A stretch of 41,711 nucleotides of DNA from an uncultured Atopobiaceae bacterium (lineage in GTDB: Bacteria; Actinomycetota; Coriobacteriia; Coriobacteriales; Atopobiaceae). The translations under genes were made by a program, and so were the position numbers. Where the stretch lies: assembly GCA_944320385.1 (NCBI GenBank), contig CALUHH010000020.1, positions 1 through 41,711 on the forward strand, given 5' to 3'. The first letter of the stretch is position 1; each line of letters begins with the position of its first letter. The notes beneath the pieces were generated by a model. It made no database searches, was not told where the DNA came from, and saw nothing but the letters and a program-made list of their open reading frames with translations. Below are positions 6,995 to 16,018 of this stretch, one piece after another.

Positions 6995-8617
6995 ATGACC
7001 ATGGCAGACATTTCCAGGCGCCGCTTCGTCCAGGCGATGGGCGCGGTCTCCGCGACCAGCGTCTTTGCGCTCGTCGGCTGCAACAGCCAGCGCGCTAGCG
7101 AGGCCGACGGCGGCGAGGGCGACGCCTCCGAGTCCGGCATCGCCGACACCATCACCTTTGCCCAGGGCGCCGACCCGCGCGGCCTCGACCCCGCCTACGT
7201 CGACGACGGCGAGTCCGCGAAGATCATGTGCAACATCTACGACACGCTGCTCGCCTACGACACCGAGACCTGCGACATCGTCCCCGGCCTCGCCGAGCTG
7301 CCCGACGTCTCCGACGACGGCCTGACCTACACCTTCAAGCTGCACGAGGGCGTCAAGTTCCACGACGGCACCGACTGCAACGCCGAGGCCGTGAAGAAGA
7401 ACATCGACCGCCAGCTCGAGCCCAACCGCACCGAGGACATGCCCTACGCGTCCTTCGTCTTTGGCTCCGAGGCCTCCGGCTCCGGCGTCGCCTCCGTCGA
7501 GGCCGTCGACGACACCACGCTCGTCATCACCCTGCGCGCCGCCTCCACCCCCTTCATCAAGAACATGGCGATGGCGCTCGCCGCCCCGGTCGTGGCCCCC
7601 TCGGCCTACGAGAACGGCGCCAACTCCATCGAGAACCCCATCGGCTCCGGCCCCTACAAGTTCGTCTCCTGGAGCAAGGGCGAGAACGTCGTCCTCGAGG
7701 CCAACGAGGACTACTGGAACGCGGATCACATGCCGCAGACCAAGAACGTCATCTTCCGCTTCATTGCCGAGAACTCCAGCCGCGTGACCGCCCTCACCAA
7801 CGGCGAGGTCGACATCATCGACGGCATCGACGCCTCCGTGGTGCCCACCATCACCGACGCGGGCTACGAGCTCTTCGACGAGGACGGCATGAACATCAAC
7901 TACATGGCGTTCCGCAACGACTCCGGCGCCTTCACCGACGTCGAGGCCCGTCGCGCCTTCTGCCAGGCCGTCAACGTCGAGGAGATGGTCCAGAGCCTCT
8001 ACGGCGAGTACGCCGGCGTCGCCACCTCCGTCATGCCGCTGTGGATGGCCCCCTACGACGAGGACATCAAGCAGACCGCCTATGACCCCGAGGCCGCCAA
8101 GCAGACCTTCGCCGACCTCGGCATCACCAGCTGCACCATGCTCGCCTACACCAACCCGCGCCCGTACAACTCCATCGGCGGCCAGGCGCTCGCCGAGGCC
8201 ATCCAGGGCTACCTGCGCGAGGTCGGCGTCGAGATGGAGATCGTGTCCTACGACTGGACGACCTACCAGACCAAGGTCGAGACCGACGCCTTCGACTGCT
8301 GCCTGTACGGCTGGGTCGGCGACAACGGCGACCCCGACAACTTCATGAACCTTCTCGCCGACGAGAACGTGTCCATGAACGTCGGCCGCTACCGCAGCGA
8401 GGAGTACAACGCCCTCATCCAGCAGGGCCTTGCCACCGAGGAGGGCGACGCCCGCAACGACATCTACAAGCAGTGCGAGCAGATGGTCGCCGACGAGATG
8501 CCGTGGATGGTCATCTCCCACTCCAAGAACCTCGCGGGCTACAGCCCCAAGGTCCAGGGCTTCTTCTATCACCCCACCGGCGTCGTCCACATGGAGGGCG
8601 TCACCAAGACCGCCTAG
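6995..8617 (+). CDS. Peptide ABC transporter substrate-binding lipoprotein
   Basis: A 540-residue family 5 extracellular solute-binding protein (DppA/OppA type). The N-terminus carries SRRRFVQ, a twin-arginine motif, followed by a hydrophobic stretch ending in the lipobox LVGC (Cys about 28), so it is probably exported folded by Tat and anchored as a lipoprotein. The mature protein begins with a Ser/Ala/Asp/Glu linker, then the family core (DPRGLDPAYVDDGES..., YTFKLHEGVKFHDGTDC, NPIGSGPYKFVSW). It is the first gene of a five-gene importer operon and delivers oligo- or dipeptides to the permeases. ATG 6995 lies about 7 bases after GAGGGAGAG; ATG 7001 is an alternative. The exact ligand is unknown. 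Confidence 0.92.
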   Translation: MTMADISRRRFVQAMGAVSATSVFALVGCNSQRASEADGGEGDASESGIADTITFAQGADPRGLDPAYVDDGESAKIMCNIYDTLLAYDTETCDIVPGLAELPDVSDDGLTYTFKLHEGVKFHDGTDCNAEAVKKNIDRQLEPNRTEDMPYASFVFGSEASGSGVASVEAVDDTTLVITLRAASTPFIKNMAMALAAPVVAPSAYENGANSIENPIGSGPYKFVSWSKGENVVLEANEDYWNADHMPQTKNVIFRFIAENSSRVTALTNGEVDIIDGIDASVVPTITDAGYELFDEDGMNINYMAFRNDSGAFTDVEARRAFCQAVNVEEMVQSLYGEYAGVATSVMPLWMAPYDEDIKQTAYDPEAAKQTFADLGITSCTMLAYTNPRPYNSIGGQALAEAIQGYLREVGVEMEIVSYDWTTYQTKVETDAFDCCLYGWVGDNGDPDNFMNLLADENVSMNVGRYRSEEYNALIQQGLATEEGDARNDIYKQCEQMVADEMPWMVISHSKNLAGYSPKVQGFFYHPTGVVHMEGVTKTA

Positions 8618-8658
8618 CGAGAAGAGCGCGGCTCTTGGTCTGACGATCTGACCGTCAC

Positions 8659-8690
8659 GGGAACGGGCCGACCTCGCGCGGCCCGTTCCC
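8659..8690 (+). terminator. Stem-loop between binding protein and permease genes
   Basis: GGGAACGGGCC at 8659-8669 is perfectly complementary to GGCCCGTTCCC at 8680-8690, with a 10-base loop. There is no good T-run after it. In importer operons such a stem often stabilises the binding-protein mRNA or partly attenuates the downstream genes, giving excess binding protein; that role is inferred. Confidence 0.6.
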
Positions 8691-8742
8691 TGTTATGCGC
8701 GGCGCCCCTGCGCCCGCCCCACCCACAGGAAAGGAGGAACGC

Positions 8743-9759
8743 GTGCTCAAGTACGTGCTCAAGCGCATCCTGCTCGCGATACCGGTGCTGCTGGGCGTCT
8801 CGATCATCGTCTTTTTGATCATGCGCGTGTTCTCAGCGGACCCGGCCCCCGTCGTGCTCGGCCAGCACGCCACGGCCGAGGCCATGGAGGCGTGGCGCGA
8901 CGCCAACGGCCTCAACGACCCCATCGTCATGCAGTACGTCAACTTCATCACCGGAGCGCTCCACGGCGACCTCGGCGAGAGCTACTACACCCACGCCGCC
9001 GTCACCGACGAGCTGCTCTCGCGCTTCCCGGCCACCGTCGAGCTCGCGCTCGTGGCCATCGTCATCGCGGCCGTGGTGGGCGTGGCCCTCGGCGTGGTCT
9101 CCGCCACCCACAAGAACTCGCCGATCGACGGCCTCGCCACGATCCTCGCCCTCGTGGGCGTCTCGATGCCGATCTTCTGGCTCGGCGTCCTTCTCATCAT
9201 CCTGTTTGCCGGCGTGCTGCACGTCCTGCCGAGCTCCGGGCGCATCGACCCGCTGCTCGCCCCCGTGGGCGGCACCGGGCTCTACCTGCTCGACACGCTG
9301 CTCTCCGGCGACTTCGAGGCCTTCGCCGACGCGGCGAGCCACATCGTGCTGCCGGCGCTCGCGCTCTCCATGTACTCGATGGCGGTCATCACCCGCATGA
9401 CGCGCTCGAGCATGCTCGAGACCCTCAACGAGGACTACGTCCGCACCGCCCGCGCCAAGGGCCTCAAGAAGCGCCGCGTCGACATCCATCACGCGCTGCG
9501 CAACGCCATGCTGCCCGTGACCACGGTCATCGGCCTGCAGCTGGGCAGCCTCCTCGGCGGCGCCATGCTCACCGAGACGGTCTTCGCGTGGCCGGGCATC
9601 GGCAAGTACGTGGTCGACTGCATCCTCAAGTCCGACTTCCCGGTGGTCCAGGGCGCGGTCCTGCTCATCGCGGTGATCTTCGTCGTCATCAACCTCGTGG
9701 TCGACGTGATCTACGCCTACCTCGACCCCCGCATCTCCTACGGCAAGGAAGAGGGGTGA
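8743..9759 (+). CDS. Peptide ABC transporter permease (DppB/OppB type)
   Basis: A 338-residue integral membrane permease. It opens [21 protein letters not shown], the standard DppB first helix, followed by a large external loop and five more helices. The cytoplasmic EAA loop that contacts the ATPase is visible as [21 protein letters not shown] chose GTG 8743, five bases after AAGGAGGA, rather than the upstream ATG in the stem-loop region. It pairs with the next gene to form the membrane channel of the peptide importer. Confidence 0.92.
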   Translation: MLKYVLKRILLAIPVLLGVSIIVFLIMRVFSADPAPVVLGQHATAEAMEAWRDANGLNDPIVMQYVNFITGALHGDLGESYYTHAAVTDELLSRFPATVELALVAIVIAAVVGVALGVVSATHKNSPIDGLATILALVGVSMPIFWLGVLLIILFAGVLHVLPSSGRIDPLLAPVGGTGLYLLDTLLSGDFEAFADAASHIVLPALALSMYSMAVITRMTRSSMLETLNEDYVRTARAKGLKKRRVDIHHALRNAMLPVTTVIGLQLGSLLGGAMLTETVFAWPGIGKYVVDCILKSDFPVVQGAVLLIAVIFVVINLVVDVIYAYLDPRISYGKEEG

Positions 9760-9764
9760 TCCGC

Positions 9765-10670
9765 ATGGCAGACGCTACCGCTCAGGCCGTCGAGAAGGAC
9801 GGCGCGGCCGAGAAGACCGAGTCGCTGTGGAAGGACGTCTGGTACTCGCTCAGCAAGAACGTGCCCGCCATGGTGAGCCTGGCGATCATCGTCCTTCTCG
9901 CCCTGGTGGCGATCGTCACCTTTGTGGCGCCGCAGATCCTTCCGTACGACCCCTATCAGCAGGACCTCTCCGCGTCGTTCCAGGGCCCGAGCGCCGAGCA
10001 CTGGTTCGGCACCGACCAGCAGGGGCGCGACATCTTCTGCCGCATCCTCATCGGCAGCCAGATTTCGCTCACCGTGGGCCTGCTCTCCGTGGCCATCTCG
10101 CTGGTGATCGGCGTCACGCTCGGCGCCATCGCCGGCTACAAGGGCGGCGTGGTCGACACCATCATCATGCGCGTCATGGACATGATGCTCGCCATCCCGT
10201 CGATCCTGCTCGCCATCGCCTTCATGGCGGCGCTTGGCCGCGGCATCGACAAGGCGATCATCGCCATCGGCTTCGTCTCCATCCCGGAGTACGCGCGCAT
10301 CGTGCGCAGCCAGGTGCTCGCCGTCAAGCAGTCCGACTACGTGGCCGCCGCGCGCGTCATCGGCGACTCCGACGCCACCATCATCTTCCGCCACGTGCTG
10401 CCCAACGTCATGCCGTCGATCATCGTCCGCGCCACGCTCGGCATCTCGAGCGCCATCCTGGACGCAGCGGCCCTGGGCTTTCTCGGCCTGGGTGTGCAGC
10501 CGCCGGCGGCGGAGTGGGGCGACATGCTCGGCCGCGGCCGCAACTACATCTTCGCCGCGCCGCACGCCATGATCTTCCCCGGCCTCGCCATCACCGTCAC
10601 CGTGCTCGCGTTCAACCTGCTCGGCGACGGCATCCGCGACGCCTTCGACCCCAAGAGCAGGAACAGGTAG
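9765..10670 (+). CDS. Peptide ABC transporter permease (DppC/OppC type)
   Basis: A 301-residue permease with a cytoplasmic N-terminus of about 30 residues, a first helix ([20 protein letters not shown]), the DppC motif [17 protein letters not shown], and the EAA loop [20 protein letters not shown]. The C-terminus [18 protein letters not shown] is typical of the family. It begins at ATG 9765, 5 bases past the upstream stop, behind GGAAGAGGGG. Second half of the importer channel. Confidence 0.92.
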   Translation: MADATAQAVEKDGAAEKTESLWKDVWYSLSKNVPAMVSLAIIVLLALVAIVTFVAPQILPYDPYQQDLSASFQGPSAEHWFGTDQQGRDIFCRILIGSQISLTVGLLSVAISLVIGVTLGAIAGYKGGVVDTIIMRVMDMMLAIPSILLAIAFMAALGRGIDKAIIAIGFVSIPEYARIVRSQVLAVKQSDYVAAARVIGDSDATIIFRHVLPNVMPSIIVRATLGISSAILDAAALGFLGLGVQPPAAEWGDMLGRGRNYIFAAPHAMIFPGLAITVTVLAFNLLGDGIRDAFDPKSRNR

Positions 10671-10678
10671 GTGATCAT

Positions 10679-11794
10679 ATGGCACTGCTAGAGGTACACG
10701 ACCTGGTCACCGAGTTCCCCACGCGCAAGGGCGTCGTCCGCGCCGTCGACGGCGTGACCTTCGACCTCGAGCGCGGCGAGATCCTCGCCGTGGTCGGCGA
10801 GTCCGGCTCGGGCAAGTCCGTCACGTCGCTCTCCATCATGGGGCTGCTCCAGGACCCGGGGCATGTGGCCGGCGGCTCGATCACCTTCGACGGCAAGGAC
10901 CTCCTCGCCGCCTCGGAGGCCGAGATGGAGCAGGTCCGAGGCGGGCAGATCTCGATGATCTTCCAGGAGCCCATGACCTCGCTCAATCCCGTGTACCGCG
11001 TGGGCGACCAGATCGTCGAGGCCATCCGCACCCACTCGAACATGTCCAAGAAGGACGCCTGGGCGCGCGCCGTTGAGATGCTGCGCGTCGTGGGCATCCC
11101 CAGCCCCGAGGAGCGCGCCAGCGACTTCCCGCACCAGATGTCCGGCGGCATGCGCCAGCGCGTCATGATCGCCATGGCGCTCTCGTGCGACCCCAAGCTC
11201 CTGATCGCCGACGAGCCCACCACGGCCCTCGACGTCACCATCCAGGCGCAGATCCTCGACCTCATCTACAAGCTGCGCGACGAGTTCAACATGGCCGTCC
11301 TTCTCATCACGCACGACCTGGGCGTGGTCTCGGAGGTCGCTGACCGCGTCGTGGTCATGTACTGCGGCCAGGTCGTCGAGGAGGGCGAGAAGTTCGAGAT
11401 CTTCGAGCGCCCGCTGCATCCCTACACGCTCGGCCTGCTGAACTCCATCCCGCGTCTGGAGGACGAGACCTCGGAGCGGCTCTACATGATCAAGGGCTCC
11501 GTGCCCAACCCGCTCGACATGCCGGCGGGCTGCCCGTTCTCGGACCGCTGCGACCGCTGCACGGAGCGCTGCCGCGCCGAGCGGCCCGAGCTCATGACGG
11601 TGCCCGGCACCACGCGCCGCGTGCGCTGCTTCCTCTACGAGGACGAGGCCGAGGTCGAGCGCGCGGTGCAGGCGACCGTTGACGCGCACCAGGTCAAGGC
11701 CTCGCTCGAGGCGCAGGAGCGCGCCCGCATCGAGCAGGCGATGAAGGCCGCCGCGCGCCGTCGCGGCGAGGACGCGCCCGAGGAGGTGCGCTAG
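10679..11794 (+). CDS. Peptide ABC transporter ATP-binding protein (DppD/OppD type)
   Basis: A 371-residue ATPase. Walker [10 protein letters not shown]-loop [12 protein letters not shown], signature MSGGMRQR and Walker [13 protein letters not shown] are all intact. The C-terminal oligopeptide-importer extension has the cysteine cluster [14 protein letters not shown]. After it comes a ~50-residue Ala/Glu/Arg-rich helical tail ([20 protein letters not shown]...) that is longer than usual. Start ATG 10679 is 9 bases past the permease stop. It joins directly to the next ATPase (TAG then ATG). Energises peptide uptake as a heterodimer with that protein. Confidence 0.92.
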   Translation: MALLEVHDLVTEFPTRKGVVRAVDGVTFDLERGEILAVVGESGSGKSVTSLSIMGLLQDPGHVAGGSITFDGKDLLAASEAEMEQVRGGQISMIFQEPMTSLNPVYRVGDQIVEAIRTHSNMSKKDAWARAVEMLRVVGIPSPEERASDFPHQMSGGMRQRVMIAMALSCDPKLLIADEPTTALDVTIQAQILDLIYKLRDEFNMAVLLITHDLGVVSEVADRVVVMYCGQVVEEGEKFEIFERPLHPYTLGLLNSIPRLEDETSERLYMIKGSVPNPLDMPAGCPFSDRCDRCTERCRAERPELMTVPGTTRRVRCFLYEDEAEVERAVQATVDAHQVKASLEAQERARIEQAMKAAARRRGEDAPEEVR

Positions 11795-12895
11795 ATGGCA
11801 GACAAGACCGACAACCTCATCGAGGTCCAGCACCTCACCAAGAGCTTCGTCGCCGACACCAACTTCTTCGGCAAGCCGACCTCGTTTGTGCAGGCGGTGG
11901 ACGACGTGAGCTTCACCATCCGCCGCGGCGAGGCCTTTGGCCTGGTCGGAGAGTCCGGCTGCGGCAAGACCACCATCGGCAAGATGCTCGTGGGCCTGCT
12001 CAAGCCCACGAGCGGCAAGATCATCTTCGAGGGGCGCGACATCACCGCGCTGCCCGCCGCCGAGCGCCGCCAGCTCTGCCGCGACATCCAGCTCATCTTC
12101 CAGGACCCCTACGCGAGCCTGAACCCGCGCATGACGATCGCGCAGATCGTGGCCGAGCCCATCCGCACCAACAAGCTGCTCCCCGAGGAGCAGATCGACG
12201 CCCGGGTGGACGAGCTGCTCGAGCGCGTGGGCCTGGCGAGCTACATGAAGAACCGCTACCCGCACGAGTTCTCCGGCGGCCAGCGCCAGCGCGTGGGCAT
12301 CGCGCGCGCCCTCGCCGTGAACCCCAAGCTCATCGTCTGCGACGAGCCGGTCTCGGCGCTCGACGTGTCCATCCAGGCGCAGGTCCTGAACCTCCTGGAC
12401 GACCTCAAGGACCAGCTGGGCCTCACGTATCTGTTCATCGCGCACGGCCTCAACGTCGTGAAGCACATCTCCGACCGCGTGGGCGTCATGTACCTGGGCC
12501 GCCTCATGGAGATCGCGCCCAAGAACAGCCTCTACAGCGAGCCTTTGTGCCCCTACACCCAGGCGCTGCTCTCCGCGATCCCGAGCCCCGACCCCAAGCT
12601 CCAGCGTCGCCGCATCATCCTCGAGGGCGACGTCCCGAGCCCGATCGACCCGCCGGCGGGCTGCCGCTTCGCGAGCCGCTGCTTCGCCAAGGTCGGCGCC
12701 TGCGACGTGGCCTCGCCCAGGCTCCGCGAGGTGCTGCCCGACCACGCGTGCGCCTGTCACCGCTATGACAACGTAGGCGCCGGGGCCGTGCGCGACCTCG
12801 CGCTCGCGATGCAGCACGAGGCGGCCCGCCCGAGCTACGGCCGCGGCTCCGACCTCGTCAACGCCGACCCGGTCGTGGCGCCCGACGCCGAGTAG
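11795..12895 (+). CDS. Peptide ABC transporter ATP-binding protein (DppF/OppF type)
   Basis: A 366-residue ATPase with Walker [11 protein letters not shown]-loop [14 protein letters not shown], signature FSGGQRQR and Walker [13 protein letters not shown]. The C-terminal part carries [17 protein letters not shown], the oligopeptide-importer extension. A 45-residue tail beyond the usual end has no motif I recognise. The ATG directly abuts the stop of the preceding ATPase, so the two are translationally coupled. Last gene of the operon; a hairpin with a T-run follows at 12945-13020. Confidence 0.92.
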   Translation: MADKTDNLIEVQHLTKSFVADTNFFGKPTSFVQAVDDVSFTIRRGEAFGLVGESGCGKTTIGKMLVGLLKPTSGKIIFEGRDITALPAAERRQLCRDIQLIFQDPYASLNPRMTIAQIVAEPIRTNKLLPEEQIDARVDELLERVGLASYMKNRYPHEFSGGQRQRVGIARALAVNPKLIVCDEPVSALDVSIQAQVLNLLDDLKDQLGLTYLFIAHGLNVVKHISDRVGVMYLGRLMEIAPKNSLYSEPLCPYTQALLSAIPSPDPKLQRRRIILEGDVPSPIDPPAGCRFASRCFAKVGACDVASPRLREVLPDHACACHRYDNVGAGAVRDLALAMQHEAARPSYGRGSDLVNADPVVAPDAE

Positions 12896-12944
12896 GGGAG
12901 CGACGCCGACCGCGCGTCCTTCTCGGCCCAGACGCCGTCTCCTC

Positions 12945-13020
12945 GTGGCGGTTGTGTGCAACAACTTTGATGGGAGCGACCCGCCAACATCAAAACTGTT
13001 GCCCACAACCGCCACATTTT
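12945..13020 (+). repeat. Long hairpin 1 (family C), possible terminator of the peptide importer operon
   Basis: GTGGCGGTTGTG at 12945-12956 pairs with CACAACCGCCAC at 13004-13015, and the pairing continues inward with a few mismatches to TTTGATG / CATCAAA around a 15-base loop. ATTTTTG follows, so it may terminate the importer operon. It is homologous to the hairpin at 13046-13102. Confidence 0.7.
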
Positions 13021-13045
13021 TGCTCTAGACCCGTATTCGAGCCGG

Positions 13046-13102
13046 TTGTGGGCAAAACAATTGATGCTAGGCAGCTCCCGACATCAATTGTTTTGCCCAC
13101 AA
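13046..13102. repeat. Long hairpin 2 (family C)
   Basis: Perfect 21-base arms (13046-13066 and 13082-13102) that begin TTGTGGGCAAAACAATTGAT, with a 15-base loop CTAGGCAGCTCCCGA. Arm sequence and loop length match hairpin 1 (TTGTG.GCAAnA...TTGATG), so the two form a tandem pair. The rest of 13103-13262 has no gene; it contains two CTTCTCG-type motifs. Confidence 0.75.
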
Positions 13103-13262
13103 TCGCCAAAATGGGCGCACCGACGGCGTCGCTTCTCGCTCGGGGCCCAAAGATGCTCACAATCGAGCTTGTGCGGCGGTGCCCACGGGCAGGGGCCTGC
13201 AGATGACGCCGATGCCTGCGAGGGAAGATCGCGTGAGGCGAGAAGAGCGCGGGCCTCTGCGC

Positions 13263-14414
13263 CTACGCCATGCGCAGCAGGCGGCGGTAGGCGTCGACGC
13301 CGGCCGTCAGCACGCGCTCGTCGAAGTCGAACGTGTCCGCGTGCAGCGGCGTGCCGGTCCCCGTGCCCAGCAGCATGAAGACGCCCGGCAGGGCGCGCTG
13401 GTAGAAGGCAAAGTCCTCGGCGATGAGCAGAGGCTCGTCAATGCGCCGCAGCTCAGGCAGGGCTCTCTCCGCAACCGAGAAGAGCGCGGCGTCGTTTGTC
13501 ACGGGCGGGTAGCCCTCCGAGAAGGTAATCTCCGCTGTGCAGCCCTCCGTCTTTGCGGCGTTCTCCGCGAGCACGGTCACCGCCGCGCGTGCCCGGTCGA
13601 ACATCGCATCCGAGAAGACCCTCAGGCTGCCCTCCGCCCGCGCCGCGCCGGCGATGGCGTTTCTCACGGTCCCCGCCTCGAGCCGGCCGAAGCGCAGCAG
13701 GCACGGCTCGCCGAGCTCCTTCTGGAGGCGGCCGCACAGGGCCTCCGCCGACGGCACGAAGCGCGCGGCCGCCGCCAGCGCGTCGCGGCCCTCGCGCCAG
13801 CGCGCGATGTGGCTCGAGCGGCCCGCAAACTCGACGGTGACCTCGCTTGAGCGGGCGAGCAGGGCGCCGGGCCGCGACGCGACGACGCCCGCCGGCAGGT
13901 CGGGCCAGAGGTGAAAGCCAAAGATGCGCTCCGCGCGGCAGCGCCCGAAGACGCCGCTCTCGCAGACGAGCGCCGCGCCGCCGGTCGTCTCCTCGGCGGG
14001 CTGAAAGACCACGAGAACGTTGCGCGGCAGGTCGCCCGCGCCCACGCCCGGCACGCGGCCGGAGACGACGTCGTCCACCCACGTGGCGGCCGCCAGCGCC
14101 ATCGCCATGTGGCCGTCGTGGCCGCAGGCGTGCATGCGGCCCGGGCACGCGCTCGCGTACGTGGCACCGGTCCGCTCGGTCACGGGCAGCGCGTCCATGT
14201 CGGAGCGCAGCGCGACGGTGCGCTCGCGGCCGAGGTCAAACCACGCGCAGACGCTGCTCTCGCACGGCTCGAGCACCGCGCAGGACAGCCCCTCGAGCAC
14301 CCCGCGCACGTAGGCCAGGGTCTCGGGCAGCTCAAAGTCCAGCTCGGGAATGCGGTGCAGGTCGCGCCGCCAGCGCGTGAGCCGCTCGAGCTCGAGGTCC
14401 TTCTCGTCCGACAT
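13263..14414 (-). CDS. M20 family amidohydrolase, probably N-acetyl-diaminopimelate deacetylase
   Basis: A 383-residue M20 metallopeptidase-type amidohydrolase. Visible motifs are RRDLHRIPELDFELPETL near the start, LRSDMDALPVTE, the metal-binding HACGHDGHMAMALAA and FQPAEETTGGA with the catalytic Glu, and a late EDFAFYQRALPGVFMLLGTG. Relatives include hippurate hydrolase, IAA-amino acid hydrolase and the Bacillus DapL (YkuR). Context favours DapL: it is divergent from lysA and near dapA, dapB and the N-acetyltransferase dapH, and the acetylase branch needs a deacetylase. The start ATG at 14414 follows GGAGGC; the frame extends 13 codons upstream without a ribosome site. Substrate is inferred from the neighbourhood. 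Confidence 0.85.
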   Translation of the reverse strand: MSDEKDLELERLTRWRRDLHRIPELDFELPETLAYVRGVLEGLSCAVLEPCESSVCAWFDLGRERTVALRSDMDALPVTERTGATYASACPGRMHACGHDGHMAMALAAATWVDDVVSGRVPGVGAGDLPRNVLVVFQPAEETTGGAALVCESGVFGRCRAERIFGFHLWPDLPAGVVASRPGALLARSSEVTVEFAGRSSHIARWREGRDALAAAARFVPSAEALCGRLQKELGEPCLLRFGRLEAGTVRNAIAGAARAEGSLRVFSDAMFDRARAAVTVLAENAAKTEGCTAEITFSEGYPPVTNDAALFSVAERALPELRRIDEPLLIAEDFAFYQRALPGVFMLLGTGTGTPLHADTFDFDERVLTAGVDAYRRLLRMA

Positions 14415-14443
14415 GATTGCCTCCGCTCCGGGTTTTTGTTGCC

Positions 14444-14452
14444 AGTGTATCA
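14444..14452 (-). promoter_or_regulatory. Extended -10 promoter of the M20 deacetylase gene
   Basis: On the minus strand TGATACACT gives an extended -10 (TG-A-TACACT) about 30 bases before the start codon. No good -35 is visible. Confidence 0.45.
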
Positions 14453-14489
14453 ACCGGAGGCGTTGGGGCCTCGCCTCACCGCAAAGCCG

Positions 14490-14498
14490 TGCTACAGT
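14490..14498 (+). promoter_or_regulatory. Extended -10 promoter of lysA
   Basis: TGC-TACAGT at 14490-14498 resembles the TGC-TATAGT of rpmB and rpmF and lies just upstream of the lysine riboswitch, where transcription should begin. Confidence 0.55.
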
Positions 14499-14504
14499 GG
14501 CAAC

Positions 14505-14667
14505 ACTCGATAGAGGCGCGGGCGAGAAGATCCGCGGGGCAGCCGGCAGGCGTCACGACCCCGCGGGGAGGCGAGCCCGCCGAACTCCGCTCCCGGGCGC
14601 GGGCGCGGGGTGGGCCCGTGGGAAAGACCCGCGGGACTGTCTGCAGCAACCGTGCAGGAGCGCTATC
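14505..14667 (+). ncRNA. Lysine riboswitch (L box) upstream of lysA
   Basis: The leader matches the conserved blocks of the lysine riboswitch in order: GATAGAGGCGCGGGCGAGAA at 14509, AAGATC, then GGGGAGGCGAGCCCGCCGAA at about 14564-14583, and GGGACTGTC at about 14633-14641. A small hairpin CTGCA/TGCAG follows (14641-14657). GATAG (14509-14513) can pair with CTATC (14663-14667), which lies directly against the ribosome site AAGGAG at 14668-14673. Closing this basal helix on lysine binding could mask translation start; no intrinsic terminator is seen. The exact helix boundaries are inferred. Confidence 0.85.
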
Positions 14668-14679
14668 AAGGAGACGTGC

Positions 14680-15963
14680 ATGAAGCACCCGTTTGTGTCC
14701 AAGGACCAGCTCGTCGCCATCGCCGAGCGGTATCCCACCCCCTTTCACCTCTATGACGAGGCCGGCATCCGCGCGAACGCGGAGGCGGTGCTCGACGCCT
14801 TCTCGTGGAACCCGGGCTTCCGCGAGTACTTTGCCGTCAAGGCCAACCCCAACCCGACGCTGGTCAGGATACTCGCGGAGTATGGCTGCGGCTGCGACTG
14901 CTCCAGCTACACGGAGCTTTTGATCGCCCGCGCCCTCGGCATCACGGGCGAGAAGATCATGTTCTCGTCCAACGACACGCCGGCCGAGGACTTTGCCCTC
15001 GCGCGCGAGCTCGGCGCGATCGTGAACTTTGACGACATCAGCCACATCCCCTTCTTCGAGGAGGTCGCGGGGCCCATCCCGGAGGTCGTGAGCTGCCGCT
15101 TCAACCCGGGCGGGCTCTTCCGCCTGGCCAACGGCATCATGGACAACCCCGGCGACTCCAAGTACGGCATGACCGAGCCGCAGCTCTTCGAGGCCTATCG
15201 CATGCTGCGCGACCGCGGCGCGCGCGAGTTTGGGCTGCACGCGTTTCTCGCCTCCAACACGCACGGCGACGACTACTATCCGGCCCTCGCGCGCATCCTC
15301 TTTGAGCTGGCCGTGCGCCTCTCGCGCGAGTGCGGCGTGCACGTGGGTTTTGTCAACCTCTCGGGCGGGGTGGGCATCCCGTACCGGCCGGACGAGGCGC
15401 CCTGCGACATCCGCGCGATCGGCGAGGGCGTGCGCCGCGCCTACGAGGAGGTGCTCGCGCCCGCCGGCATGGGCGACGTCGCCATCTTCGCCGAGATGGG
15501 CCGCTTCATGATGGGGCCCTACGGCTGCCTGGTCACCCGCGCCATCCACGAGAAGAACATCTACAAGGACTACCTCGGCGTGGACGCGAGCGCCGTCGAC
15601 CTCATCCGCCCGGCGATGTACGGCGCCTACCACCACATTACGGTGATGGGGCAGGCGGGCGGCCCGGACAAGTCCGCCTGGCCGGCCACGCGCACCTACG
15701 ACGTCACGGGGTGCCTCTGCGAGAACAACGACAAGTTCGCGGTGGACCGCGCGCTGCCGGAGGTCGAGCGCGGCGACCTGCTCGTCATCCACGACACCGG
15801 GGCCCACGGCTACTCGATGGGCTACAACTACAACGGAAGGCTGCGGTCTGCGGAGGTGCTGCTGCGCGCGGACGGCTCCACGGAGCTCATCCGGCGCGCC
15901 GAGAAGCCCTCCGACTACTTTGCCACCCTGATGATACGAGGGGACAGCCCCTTCGTATCATAA
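14680..15963 (+). CDS. lysA: Diaminopimelate decarboxylase
   Basis: A 427-residue PLP-dependent fold III decarboxylase that converts meso-diaminopimelate to lysine. The PLP lysine lies in YFAVKANPNP (about residue 49-50), with the glycine-rich LSGGVGIPYRPDE, the EMGRFMMGPYG segment and CLCENNDKFAVDR toward the active site at the dimer interface. Start ATG 14680 follows AAGGAGAC. Expression should respond to lysine through the riboswitch ahead of it. Oddity: the last ten residues (MIRGDSPFVS) and the stop codon are encoded by the left arm of a palindromic repeat at 15931-16002, so the natural C-terminus after EKPSDYFATL has been replaced. Confidence 0.94.
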   Translation: MKHPFVSKDQLVAIAERYPTPFHLYDEAGIRANAEAVLDAFSWNPGFREYFAVKANPNPTLVRILAEYGCGCDCSSYTELLIARALGITGEKIMFSSNDTPAEDFALARELGAIVNFDDISHIPFFEEVAGPIPEVVSCRFNPGGLFRLANGIMDNPGDSKYGMTEPQLFEAYRMLRDRGAREFGLHAFLASNTHGDDYYPALARILFELAVRLSRECGVHVGFVNLSGGVGIPYRPDEAPCDIRAIGEGVRRAYEEVLAPAGMGDVAIFAEMGRFMMGPYGCLVTRAIHEKNIYKDYLGVDASAVDLIRPAMYGAYHHITVMGQAGGPDKSAWPATRTYDVTGCLCENNDKFAVDRALPEVERGDLLVIHDTGAHGYSMGYNYNGRLRSAEVLLRADGSTELIRRAEKPSDYFATLMIRGDSPFVS

Positions 15964-16002
15964 AATTGGAAATGATACGAAGGGACTGTCCCCTCGTATC
16001 AT
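15931..16002. repeat. REP-like palindrome with 31-bp arms at the lysA/dapA junction
   Basis: Left arm 15931-15961 and right arm 15972-16002 are inverted copies with a single mismatch, each beginning ATGATACGA and ending CGTATCAT, around the loop AAAATTGGAA. Each arm is itself nearly palindromic (GATACGA.GGGACAG.CCCTTCGTATC). It overlaps the 3' end of lysA and ends 16 bases before the dapA start. The GGGGACAG core resembles REP palindromes associated with RAYT transposases; that link is from memory. Confidence 0.85.
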
Positions 16003-16018
16003 CGAGAAAGGTAACGCC

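Noticed and set aside
6785..8590. 601-residue minus-strand open frame across the binding-protein gene
   Set aside because: Val/Gly/Leu-rich antisense shadow; the + strand has a clear solute-binding protein.
14350..14679. N-terminal extension of lysA upstream of 14680
   Set aside because: It reads through the riboswitch; AAGGAG precedes ATG 14680.
15931..16002. Intrinsic terminator between lysA and dapA
   Set aside because: Very long arms with no T-run afterwards, and repeat-like architecture; better explained as a REP-type palindrome.
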